Assembly: GCF_000306255.2 (NCBI RefSeq)
Contig: NZ_AKWY02000021.1
Location: 1 to 64,000, forward strand
Origin: Leptospira noguchii serovar Panama str. CZ214
GTDB lineage: Bacteria > Spirochaetota > Leptospiria > Leptospirales > Leptospiraceae
Direction: 5' to 3'
DNA: 64,000 nt
Shown: positions 56,501 through 64,000 of the stretch, piece after piece
How positions within the stretch are numbered: position 1 is the stretch's first letter
Layout of the letters: each line of letters opens with the position of its first letter
Made by a program: the position numbers and the translations under genes
The notes under the pieces: generated by a model
Database searches by the model: none
What the model was told of the DNA's origin: nothing
Seen by the model: only the letters and a program-made list of their open reading frames with translations

Positions 56501-58789
56501 AACAAAAAAATTCCGTTCGATCTTGTTAAGTGGAAAGTGAAATACGTATATTCTGCCTATATCTGTCATTGGATAAGACATATTTCTTTCGATATAGATC
56601 TGTTAGACGAAGTTCATAAAGGAGCTTTACAAAACGGGGATGTTTTTTTTGCCGGTTTTAGTCTTCAAGCTAAGATCCAGAAAAAAATTTTTGCTTCGTA
56701 TTCTATAAACGAACTTTTAACGGATATAGATAATGCGGAAAAATATTTTAAGATTACAAGAGACGATTTCGCGTCTGTAATTTCAAAAAGTTCTCATCAG
56801 TTTATCAAAGCGCTTGCTGGAAAAACTTTTTCTTACGATTCTCTGGAGGATTCTGAATTTCAATACCAAGATTTTGAAAAAAAAATAGCGGAAGATAAAA
56901 ATTACACTGCGCTTTCCTATTATTATCATGATCTTACTAAACTTTATTATTTTTCAGGAAAATATCAAAAAGCTATGATATTTGCTGTAAAGTGTGAAAA
57001 GTTGATTCGGAACGCTTTTGGTTTGATTCCTTTTGCCGAATACTGGTTTTATTATGGAATTGTCATTTTAGCTAATTTTCATGAATTTAGTTTTTTTCAA
57101 AGAGTTAAATATTTAAGAAAACTGAATATTATATTTTCTTACTTTAACAAATGGAGTAAAGATTGTCCAGAAAATTTTATGGGACTTCTTGAACTTCTTA
57201 GTGCAGAAAAAAAAAGAACACGCGGAAAAATTTACGATACGATTGTAGGTTATGAAAGAGCGATTAAACTTTTTCAAGAATCAGGTTTTATTTCATTTCA
57301 GGCCTTATCGAGCGAAATGGCCGCAGAGTTTCATTATCAAGTTGGAAATTTTTCCCTTGGAAATCATTACTTAGGATACGCGATCAATTTATATTCCAAA
57401 TGGGGAGCATTGTCTAAAGTGTCTGATTTAAAAAGTCGTTTTTCGAGCCGACTTCACCTATGTTTCCTAAACGAAAGCGTTGAAAAAAAGGTATTGGAAC
57501 AAAATCTTGCCTTAGATCGGGAAATTATATTCAAAGCTTATAATGTTATTTCCAAAGAGATTGTTTTGGATAATCTTATTAAGAAATTGATGCAGATAAC
57601 GATGCAGACTGCTGGAGCTACAAAAGCGGTTTATTTTAATTTGTACGACAGAAATCCAATGGTTTATCTTATAGGACAAAACGAAAAGACAGGGATCAAA
57701 ATTGAAAAATTTCCGGAATTAGATAAATCTCAATATCCGATTTCTTATCTGAATTACGTTTTTAGAACTGGTAAATTAATTTCCACGCTTGATTCTGCTT
57801 CTGTTAGAGATTTTAACGATCAGTATATCAAAGAAAAAAAACCACAGTCCATGATTTGTATTCCGCTGATACACATTGGAAAATTAAAAGGAATTCTCTA
57901 TTTAGAAAATGAATTTGTCAAAGGAATGTTTACCGAAAGTAATATTCAAATTTTGGAACTAATCGTGGGACAAACTGTTATTTTTATAGAAAACGCCAAC
58001 CTTTATGCGGAATTAGAAGAAAAGGTGAAACAAAGGACTTCCGAACTTGATAATACAATTCATCTACTTCGAAAAGACTTATTGTATGCTCAAAAGATTC
58101 AGGATAAAATTTTATCAAAGCCAGAATCTACATTAGGCGGAATACATGTCTTTACGAAATACATTCCGATGATGTATGTAGGAGGTGACATTTATGACTA
58201 TGAAGAAATTTCTCCGGGTAAGATAAGAATTTTTTTAGCAGATGCGACTGGACATGGAGTTCAGGCTGCGTTAGTCACTATGTTGATTAAATCAGAGTAT
58301 GAAAGTCTTAAATATTTAGATACATTTCCGGGAGGTCTGATCACTGAATTGAATCGGACCATCATAGCAAAATATAAAACTCTTAAATTCTTTTTTAGTT
58401 GTATAGTCGCTGACATTGACACTAAAAAAGGAACGCTTTATTACTCAGCAGCGGGACATCCGGATCAATTCTACCTTTCGGGAAATACAATAACAAAATT
58501 GATTCGATGTGGTCCGATTATAGGTATTCTTGAAAATAAAGAATACGGTTCTCATTTTTTAGAAATATTTAAAGGGGATAAGTTGTTTTTCTTTTCTGAC
58601 GGAATGTTAGAAGGTTGTAATCCGTTTAATGAAGCGTTCGGAGAAAATAGACTTTTTGAATCGATCTTAAATTATTCTTCTAAACCGGTTTCAGAAATTG
58701 TTTCGTTGGTATTTTCTGATTTTCAAACTTTTCTTTCGGGTAAAGAAGCCGCGGACGATATCACATTTTTATCAGCTGAAGTATTGTAA
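53585..58789 (+). CDS. Giant signalling protein: kinase-like, ATPase, TPR-like, GAF, SpoIIE phosphatase
   Basis: 1734 residues. A protein-kinase fold (about 1-285) keeps Lys35 (KVLIKTI), but the catalytic loop reads H125-K-A127-L-R-P-G-N132, Ala in place of the catalytic Asp, and DFS (146-148) instead of DFG; probably a pseudokinase. An ATPase with P-loop GCSGSGKS (327-334) and LCLDDLQWAD follows, then a long helical-repeat region (about 720-1290), a GAF domain (about 1330-1480), a coiled coil, and a SpoIIE phosphatase with GGD (1533-1535), DATGHG, SDG and DDI. No membrane segments. It likely integrates signals and dephosphorylates an anti-sigma antagonist. Confidence 0.88.
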   Translation: MKIPGFETLDFFSEDYKFIIYRAFDQRFGKKVLIKTISQKNPTMTDVQGIYHDFRISNFVKGSKTQNSLELIRHGGVPILVLEDCNLIPFVGLFPNGIDSVQKFFEIALEISFALQEIHEKRILHKALRPGNIWIQTNTGMIRIADFSSATFSGKEVSPSNTPNLPFEILPYIAPELTGRISRVLDLRTDFYSLGIIFYEMAIGAAPFVSKDKNEILHSHLTRKPVPIHTIRNDFPVSISIIVSKLLEKDSDLRYASIQGLIYDLELCFKDFQNRKINSEFVPGSKDNPEIILDSYNLYGREKEIFVLKSSLDKAFQGETRVVFITGCSGSGKSALLKSFLKSISDRGGIFVQGKFNQYETSMPFGGLIHSLQDLVSILLSKDEKEIQEFKELISQHIGNNGKILLNQFPELEFILGSQPELPKLPTDENQNRFYHTLSNFIKVLTEISRPFVLCLDDLQWADSATLRFIESILVHSKIKNFLCILSFRSDEAGLSNSFSSVLKNIENSKVKIKRIKLGFLDEKNVYRLIQDLVPGREEQLKSVTSIFFKKTSGNPLAIIQFLGICQKKRFITYQFKSRLWKWDLEKIERLSISENVVDLLCVRIKALSPELQELLGVCSCLGKKFTLEFLSKLSFFDTLKLDQLLWSAVREGFLNIYFSQNHFLFEESLFSERIFSFSHDKIQQAVYDLLEESKRKEIHQHIGITLLTIYGPQSKDKILFQIVEHLNYTIDTIKEESIKNNLTILNYQAGLQAKNSGSYESSLQYLNFALNFLDKKASVENFELYADVILETAETEYLLGNYERVESLLILLGNKNITDLQYVRKETILVRLYSKMNRIEEAVLAGLRGMRRFKIYIPSFWCRVVLALFKELLISIILSIKKSDLELICVKKNLEPEYEALIDLFAELGPSAFTYDQNLFALIVLKIFNISLTKGVSKSSAIVYSGYGMIVNQVLKDLNQAVRYSKLAMDLNKKIPFDLVKWKVKYVYSAYICHWIRHISFDIDLLDEVHKGALQNGDVFFAGFSLQAKIQKKIFASYSINELLTDIDNAEKYFKITRDDFASVISKSSHQFIKALAGKTFSYDSLEDSEFQYQDFEKKIAEDKNYTALSYYYHDLTKLYYFSGKYQKAMIFAVKCEKLIRNAFGLIPFAEYWFYYGIVILANFHEFSFFQRVKYLRKLNIIFSYFNKWSKDCPENFMGLLELLSAEKKRTRGKIYDTIVGYERAIKLFQESGFISFQALSSEMAAEFHYQVGNFSLGNHYLGYAINLYSKWGALSKVSDLKSRFSSRLHLCFLNESVEKKVLEQNLALDREIIFKAYNVISKEIVLDNLIKKLMQITMQTAGATKAVYFNLYDRNPMVYLIGQNEKTGIKIEKFPELDKSQYPISYLNYVFRTGKLISTLDSASVRDFNDQYIKEKKPQSMICIPLIHIGKLKGILYLENEFVKGMFTESNIQILELIVGQTVIFIENANLYAELEEKVKQRTSELDNTIHLLRKDLLYAQKIQDKILSKPESTLGGIHVFTKYIPMMYVGGDIYDYEEISPGKIRIFLADATGHGVQAALVTMLIKSEYESLKYLDTFPGGLITELNRTIIAKYKTLKFFFSCIVADIDTKKGTLYYSAAGHPDQFYLSGNTITKLIRCGPIIGILENKEYGSHFLEIFKGDKLFFFSDGMLEGCNPFNEAFGENRLFESILNYSSKPVSEIVSLVFSDFQTFLSGKEAADDITFLSAEVL

Positions 58790-58935
58790 TATCTTTTTTA
58801 TAAACCATACTTCTTTAAAAGTCTTAACAACTTCTTAACTTTCTTTTTTGCTCCTTAACTCTACATGGATTGACTTAATTCCAAATTTATGGTTTATTTA
58901 TATATTAAAAGATTAGTTTCAGGAAAAAGAATATT

Positions 58936-59025
58936 ATGAATTTAGAAACTATAATGGCTTTGAGTATGGGTGGATTTTGTATCATTTATTTGGCATATAC
59001 AATTTTTAGACCGGAAAAATTTTAA
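58936..59025 (+). CDS. kdpF: KdpF, small subunit of the potassium-transporting ATPase
   Basis: 29 residues: one transmembrane helix (ALSMGGFCIIYLAYTIF) ending RPEKF. AGGAAA precedes the ATG, and kdpA starts 9 bp after its stop. Position and the YLAYTIFRPEKF tail match KdpF, which stabilises the KdpABC complex in the inner membrane. Confidence 0.85.
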   Translation: MNLETIMALSMGGFCIIYLAYTIFRPEKF

Positions 59026-59034
59026 GAGGTTTTT

Positions 59035-60708
59035 ATGATAACGGAATGGATTCAGCTTTATATCTTTCTGTTTGCGATCGTAATTTGTTCTCCTTTATTT
59101 GGTTTTGGATTGTATAAAGTATATTTGTATGAACCCTCTGGTTTTGAAAATTTTTTGTATAAGCTTTGTGGGATCGATCCCAATCGAAATATGGATTGGA
59201 AAGAATATGCTCTATCTTTGTTCGTGTTCAATTTTTTCGGTTTTTTACTACTGTTTTTAATTTTATTTTTTCAAAATCATCTTCCACTAAATTCCGACAA
59301 TTTTCCCGGATTAGGTTGGCACCTTGCGTTTAACACCGCGGTCAGTTTTACCACAAATACGAACTGGCAGGCTTATAGTGGAGAATCTACGCTGAGTTTT
59401 TTTTCCCAAATGGTAGGATTAACTACACAAAATTTTCTTAGCGCAACTACTGGATTATGCACTCTTCTTGCACTTTCAAGGGGTATATCAGTAAATTATA
59501 ATATTTTTGCTTTTGGGAACTTTTGGAAAGATATGATTCGAGGAACGTTATACATTCTTTTGCCTATCTCTTTTATTTTTGCTTTATTTTTGGTTGGTTC
59601 TGGAGTTGTACAAACTTTTTCCGAACCTATTTCTGTGGTTACTTTAGAAGGAAATACTCAAATAATTCCTTTAGGACCGGTTGCGTCTCAGGTTGCAATC
59701 AAACAATTAGGAACAAACGGGGGAGGTTATTTTGGGGTAAACGCGTCACATCCCTTTGAAAACCCTTCTCCAATTTCTAATTTTTTGCAGATGTTTTCCA
59801 TTTTGATTTTGCCAGGAGCTTGTGTCTTTTTATACGGAAGAATAACCGGAAGTCTCAGACATGCATGGGTGATTTTTAGTGTAATGTTTACGATATTCTA
59901 TGTTGGAATTTTAATTGTTTGGAACTTTGAATCTTCTTGGAATCCGATCAGCGGAGCCTTTGGTTTTTGGGAAGGAAAAGAAATGAGGTTCGGAATTTTA
60001 AACAGCTCCATCTGGGAAGTTGCCACAACGGTGGCGTCTAACGGATCTATAAATTCCATGCACGATAGCTTTTCTCCGATTGGTGGTCTAGTAGGAATGT
60101 TGAATATACAATTAGGAGAAATTGTATTTGGAGGAGTAGGAGCTGGAATGTACGGGATGATACTTTTTGTTTTACTGACCGTATTTTTAAGCGGGATCAT
60201 GGTGGGTCGCAGCCCGGAATATTTAGGTAAAAAAATAGAAAAGAAAGAAATTCAAATGTCCATTTTAGGAATTTTATTACCTTCTACGGTTATACTTTTA
60301 TTTACCGCAATTTCGGTAAGTATCCCAGACGCGTTATCTTCTCTTGCAAATCGAGGCCCCCATGGTTTATCAGAAATTCTTTATGCGTTTTCTTCGGGAG
60401 CGGGAAATAACGGAAGCGCGTTTGCCGGTTTAAATGCAAATACTATTTATTATAATCTTATGATTGCAATAGCGATGATATTAGGAAGGTTCGGAGTAAT
60501 TCTACCTGTTTTAGCGATTGCGGGAAGTCTCGCCGAGAAAAAAAAATCAGAGATCGTGTCGGAAGGCTCTTTTTCTACAGAAGGAGGAATCTTTTACGTG
60601 TTGTTATTGTCCGTTATCATCATAGTAGGCGCACTTACTTTTTTTCCGGTTCTTACTATCGGACCAATACTTGAGCATTTTATAATGTTACAAAATGCAA
60701 CTTTTTAA
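59035..60708 (+). CDS. kdpA: KdpA, potassium-binding subunit
   Basis: 557 residues, usual length. The channel-like subunit of the high-affinity Kdp K+ pump, about ten membrane helices. All four selectivity-filter loops are recognisable: [38 protein letters not shown] and [13 protein letters not shown]+ binds here and is passed to KdpB. AGAGGTTTTT precedes the ATG. It is followed by kdpB, whose ribosome-binding site overlaps the kdpA stop. Confidence 0.98.
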   Translation: MITEWIQLYIFLFAIVICSPLFGFGLYKVYLYEPSGFENFLYKLCGIDPNRNMDWKEYALSLFVFNFFGFLLLFLILFFQNHLPLNSDNFPGLGWHLAFNTAVSFTTNTNWQAYSGESTLSFFSQMVGLTTQNFLSATTGLCTLLALSRGISVNYNIFAFGNFWKDMIRGTLYILLPISFIFALFLVGSGVVQTFSEPISVVTLEGNTQIIPLGPVASQVAIKQLGTNGGGYFGVNASHPFENPSPISNFLQMFSILILPGACVFLYGRITGSLRHAWVIFSVMFTIFYVGILIVWNFESSWNPISGAFGFWEGKEMRFGILNSSIWEVATTVASNGSINSMHDSFSPIGGLVGMLNIQLGEIVFGGVGAGMYGMILFVLLTVFLSGIMVGRSPEYLGKKIEKKEIQMSILGILLPSTVILLFTAISVSIPDALSSLANRGPHGLSEILYAFSSGAGNNGSAFAGLNANTIYYNLMIAIAMILGRFGVILPVLAIAGSLAEKKKSEIVSEGSFSTEGGIFYVLLLSVIIIVGALTFFPVLTIGPILEHFIMLQNATF

Positions 60709-60718
60709 GGAAAGCCAG

Positions 60719-62797
60719 ATGAACCGTAAGTCCAAAGTTTTTATAGGATCCACAATTTTAAAAGAAGCAATCTTTAACACATTCAAAAAATTGAATCCTT
60801 TTTGGCAAACCAAAAATCCTGTTATGTTAGTTGTATTCTTAGGCGCAATTTTTACAACTTGGATTTTCTTTAAAGATTTATATCATGGAGTTTTCTCTTC
60901 TTTTAACCTACAAATAAGCCTATGGTTGTGGTTTACGGTGCTTTTTGCCAATTTTGCAGAAGCAATTGCAGAAGGAAGGGGAAAGGCAAGGACGGACAGT
61001 CTTAAAAAAACTAGATCTAGTATCATCGCCAAAAAACTAGTAGGGAATAAGATAGAAAACGTTCCTGGAAGTTTATTAAAAATTGGTGATATAGTTATTT
61101 GTGAAGCGGGGGATTTGATTCCGGGAGACGGGGAAATTTTGGAGGGAATTGCAAGTGTGGATGAGTCTGCAATTACCGGAGAATCTGCGCCTGTAGTTCG
61201 AGAGAGTGGAGGAGATAGAAGCGCGGTTACAGGTGGAACCAAAGTGTTAAGCGACAGAATTAAAATTTCAATTACTGCGGAACAAGGAAAAACGTTTTTA
61301 GATCAGATGATTGCATTAGTGGAAGGTGCCAAGCGTCAAAAAACGCCAAACGAAATTTCTCTTACGATGTTATTGTCTGGATTGTCGTTTATTTTTTTGA
61401 TCGCTGTGATGAGTCTTCCTTTTTTTGCGGAATTCGTTGCTAAAGAAGGAGGGCAAAGCGCAAATCTTTCTATTCCAATTTTAATTTCTCTTTTAGTATG
61501 TTTAATTCCTACTACAATCGCAGGATTATTGTCCGCTATCGGAATTTCGGGAATGGAACGCCTAATTCGTTTTAATGTAATTTCAAAAAGTGGAAGAGCG
61601 ATTGAGGCCGCAGGAGATATAGACATTCTTTTATTAGATAAAACTGGAACAATTACGTTAGGCAATAGAGAGGCAAGGGCTTTTTATCCCGCCAGAGGAG
61701 TGGAAGAAAAATACCTGGCGGATGTGGCGCAACTTTCTTCTCTTGCTGATGAAACTCCAGAAGGAAGGTCCATAGTAATATTAGCAAAAGATAAATTTGG
61801 AATTCGAGAAAGAAATTTAATAGAGATGGAAGGAGAATTTATACCTTTCAGCGCTTCTACAAAAATGAGTGGAGTAGATTTAAAAAAGGCCGGAAAGGTC
61901 GTTCGAAAAATTCGAAAAGGAGCAGGGGACTCGATTCGAAATTATCTGCATACGTTTGGTCAAAAAATTTCTACAGAACTGGAAGAAACAATTCAAACAA
62001 TTTCACAAAGAGGTAGTACTCCAATTTTAGTAACCGAAGAAGATCAACTTTTAGGTGTAATTGAATTAAAGGATATAGTCAAAGGAGGACTCAAAGAAAG
62101 ATTTGCAAGTCTTAGGAAGATGGGGATTAGAACCGTAATGATTACAGGAGACAATCCTTTGACTGCAGCTGCGATTGCTGCGGAAGCGGGAGTAGACGAC
62201 TTTCTTGCGGAAGCGACTCCCGAAACTAAGTTAAAAAAGATTAGAGAACAACAGTCCAAAGGTTATCTAGTTGCAATGATCGGAGACGGAACCAACGACG
62301 CACCTGCGTTAGCGCAATCGGATGTGGGTGTAGCTATGAATACAGGCACACAAACCGCAAGAGAAGCCGGTAATATGATCGATCTTGATAGTAACCCAAG
62401 TAAACTAATAGAAATAGTAGAGATCGGAAAACAACTTTTGATGACAAGAGGGGCATTGACTACGTTTAGCATTGCAAATGACGTAGCGAAATACTTTGCT
62501 ATTTTACCCGCTTTGTTTGGAAATTTTTATGCTACGTCGGAGATAGGTCCTTTGTCTGCTCTTAATCTAATGCAGTTAGGTTCTCAGAAAAGTGCGGTAC
62601 TAAGCGCAGTTATATTCAACGCGCTCGTGATACCTGCTCTTATACCTCTGGCTCTTAAGGGAGTCGTCTATAAACCGTTAGGTGCTGATAAAATATTAAA
62701 AAGAAATCTTTTAATTTTCGGATTGGGGGGAATGATCGTTCCGTTTTTAGGAATAAAGTGTATAGATTTGATATTAGTTTTATTAGGAATTAGTTAA
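60719..62797 (+). CDS. kdpB: KdpB, ATPase subunit
   Basis: 692 residues. The P-type ATPase that drives K+ uptake. The ATG at 60719 is chosen because AAGGAAAGCC lies just before it, and with this start the phosphorylated Asp in DKTGT is residue 307, as in E. coli. An earlier ATG at 60695 adds eight residues inside kdpA. Further motifs: TGES (Ser156, the likely counterpart of the inhibitory phosphoserine), [10 protein letters not shown] and [12 protein letters not shown]. Seven or so membrane helices. Confidence 0.98.
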   Translation: MNRKSKVFIGSTILKEAIFNTFKKLNPFWQTKNPVMLVVFLGAIFTTWIFFKDLYHGVFSSFNLQISLWLWFTVLFANFAEAIAEGRGKARTDSLKKTRSSIIAKKLVGNKIENVPGSLLKIGDIVICEAGDLIPGDGEILEGIASVDESAITGESAPVVRESGGDRSAVTGGTKVLSDRIKISITAEQGKTFLDQMIALVEGAKRQKTPNEISLTMLLSGLSFIFLIAVMSLPFFAEFVAKEGGQSANLSIPILISLLVCLIPTTIAGLLSAIGISGMERLIRFNVISKSGRAIEAAGDIDILLLDKTGTITLGNREARAFYPARGVEEKYLADVAQLSSLADETPEGRSIVILAKDKFGIRERNLIEMEGEFIPFSASTKMSGVDLKKAGKVVRKIRKGAGDSIRNYLHTFGQKISTELEETIQTISQRGSTPILVTEEDQLLGVIELKDIVKGGLKERFASLRKMGIRTVMITGDNPLTAAAIAAEAGVDDFLAEATPETKLKKIREQQSKGYLVAMIGDGTNDAPALAQSDVGVAMNTGTQTAREAGNMIDLDSNPSKLIEIVEIGKQLLMTRGALTTFSIANDVAKYFAILPALFGNFYATSEIGPLSALNLMQLGSQKSAVLSAVIFNALVIPALIPLALKGVVYKPLGADKILKRNLLIFGLGGMIVPFLGIKCIDLILVLLGIS

Positions 62798-62807
62798 GGA
62801 GAATTTT

Positions 62808-63380
62808 ATGATTTTCTTAAATACTGTTATAACTTCTATTCGACTTCTTCTCGTTCTTACTTTAATTACCGGAATTTTATATCCGATTGTAATTACTGGG
62901 TTTGCGGAACGTTTTTTTCCGTTTCAATCCGGCGGAAGTAGGGTCGTAATTCAAGGTAAAACAGTAGGTTCAGAGTTGATTGCTCAGAAGTTTACAAAAA
63001 ATAAATATTTCTGGCCTAGGCCATCTGCGGTGGATTATACAACGGGGGCGTCCAATGCAAGTGTGACTAACGCGTCTTTTAGGGCAAAGGTAGAAGAAAG
63101 AAAAAAAATCCTGCTTGAAAAACACCCGGATCAAAAGCAGGTTCCTTCCGATTTATTGTTTGCATCTGGTTCTGGGCTTGATCCTCATATCAGTCCAAAT
63201 TCGGCTCGGTTTCAGATAAACCGTGTAGCAAAATCGCGCAGATTGACAGAAGGTCAAATTCTCCATTTAAAATACATCGTGGAAAGATCCATCGAAAAAG
63301 GTTATATAGGAGAAAACAGGATCAACGTACTTCTATTAAACTTGAAGTTGGATTCTGAATTTGGAGCAATATTAGAATGA
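62808..63380 (+). CDS. kdpC: KdpC, accessory subunit
   Basis: 190 residues with one N-terminal membrane helix (about 7-30) and a soluble domain outside. [23 protein letters not shown] and [26 protein letters not shown] are conserved KdpC stretches. It raises ATP affinity or holds K+ near the pump entrance. AAGGAGAATTTT lies before the ATG. Its stop overlaps the start of kdpD as ATGA, so translation is coupled. Confidence 0.97.
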   Translation: MIFLNTVITSIRLLLVLTLITGILYPIVITGFAERFFPFQSGGSRVVIQGKTVGSELIAQKFTKNKYFWPRPSAVDYTTGASNASVTNASFRAKVEERKKILLEKHPDQKQVPSDLLFASGSGLDPHISPNSARFQINRVAKSRRLTEGQILHLKYIVERSIEKGYIGENRINVLLLNLKLDSEFGAILE

Positions 63381-64000
63381 TTGAAAATACTCGTTTGGAT
63401 CCGGACGAGTTACTTCGTAAGATCCAAAAAGAAGAACAAAAAGAGATTGCCGGAAAACTCAAAGTATTTTTCGGAATGGTTGCGGGTGTGGGCAAAACCT
63501 ACGCTATGTTAAACGCCGCTCGAGGACTTAAAAAAGAGGGTGTGGATGTGGTGGTAGGTTACATAGAGACACATTCTCGAAAAGAAACCGAAGAACTTTT
63601 AGAAGGATTGGAAATATTACCTAGAAAAAAAATAGAACATAGAGAAATCGAATTCGAAGAGATGGATATAGATTCCATCCTCAGACGAAAGCCGGAAGTG
63701 GTGTTGGTAGACGAGTTTGCACATACAAACATCCCGGGCAGCAGACACGTAAAACGATATCAGGACGTGATTGAAATTCTTAATCATAGTATTAATGTAT
63801 TTACAACTTTGAATGTTCAGCATTTAGAAAGTCAAGTAGAGGCTGTAGAAAAAAACACTTCTGTAAAAATTAGAGAAACGATTCCGGATTCTTTATTGGA
63901 TATGGCGGATGAAATCGTATTAATCGATCTTTCTCCGGACGATCTTAGAAAACGACTTCAGGAAGGTAAGGTATATATACCTGAAAAAGCAAACTTAGCA
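63377..64000 (+). CDS. kdpD: KdpD, osmosensitive K+ sensor, N-terminal part (cut by the window edge)
   Basis: 208 residues visible. The KdpD N-terminal domain is clear: [21 protein letters not shown] with Walker [10 protein letters not shown] at 33-41, [34 protein letters not shown] and [13 protein letters not shown]. In E. coli the full sensor kinase acts with the regulator KdpE to switch on kdp under K+ limitation. Some bacteria keep only this domain plus a universal-stress part; which form is present here cannot be seen. The start ATG overlaps the kdpC stop. Confidence 0.95.
   Translation, partial: MIENTRLDPDELLRKIQKEEQKEIAGKLKVFFGMVAGVGKTYAMLNAARGLKKEGVDVVVGYIETHSRKETEELLEGLEILPRKKIEHREIEFEEMDIDSILRRKPEVVLVDEFAHTNIPGSRHVKRYQDVIEILNHSINVFTTLNVQHLESQVEAVEKNTSVKIRETIPDSLLDMADEIVLIDLSPDDLRKRLQEGKVYIPEKANLA

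Overview
The window is a stretch of chromosome from a pathogenic Leptospira (spirochaete). The clearest marker is an intact ompL1 porin gene (minus strand, 30258-31220). Supporting signs are low G+C, spirochaetal lipoproteins, a long-form ispG, Leptospira-type transposases, and intergenic DNA crowded with decayed transposon-derived repeats. I cannot fix the species from sequence alone. No rRNA or tRNA genes are visible.

Layout. 1-2060: remnants of an IS481-type and an IS5-type transposase plus a dispersed repeat. 2164-15000: a small membrane protein, an ABC-F ATPase, an aldo/keto reductase, a GAF-GAF-SpoIIE phosphatase, a membrane metallophosphoesterase, a MORN-repeat protein, ispG and a quinone-oxidoreductase-like enzyme, with minisatellites at 5968-6317 (47-bp period) and 10791-11108 (45-46-bp period). 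15099-24669: a flavin monooxygenase; a three-gene unit of a CPIC/RAPP-motif protein, a TonB-dependent receptor and a Cys-rich lipoprotein, probably for metal uptake; a complete IS982-type element; an alpha/beta hydrolase; a small drug/metabolite-type transporter; an NHL-repeat lipoprotein. 25261-33339: acyl-CoA metabolism genes (CoA-transferase, acyl-CoA dehydrogenase, thiolase) around a di-haem peroxidase and ompL1. 34313-47037: a membrane AraC-type regulator, trhO, a bile-acid/sodium-type symporter with a TauD-like oxygenase, an EamA transporter with an M14 carboxypeptidase, and a sulfatase-modifying-factor-like lipoprotein with a second lipoprotein. 47430-49140: an orphan Imm44-like protein and an 8-repeat CRISPR array without cas genes. 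50269-58789: an acetoacetate-decarboxylase-like protein, a large FAD oxidoreductase, and a 1734-residue kinase-like/ATPase/GAF/SpoIIE signalling protein. 58936-64000: the potassium-uptake operon kdpFABC and the start of kdpD.

The most unusual signal is in the repeats. At least five dispersed families occur. Two carry ends like those of the resident IS982-type element, and one carries the end of the decayed IS5-type element, so they look like non-autonomous derivatives. Four genes (aldo/keto reductase, SpoIIE phosphatase, alpha/beta hydrolase, EamA transporter) have stop codons lying inside the terminal bases of such repeats. The IS982-type transposase start codon is buried in a perfect 16-bp hairpin. 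The 1734-residue signalling protein has lost the catalytic Asp of its kinase domain but keeps the phosphatase metal ligands.
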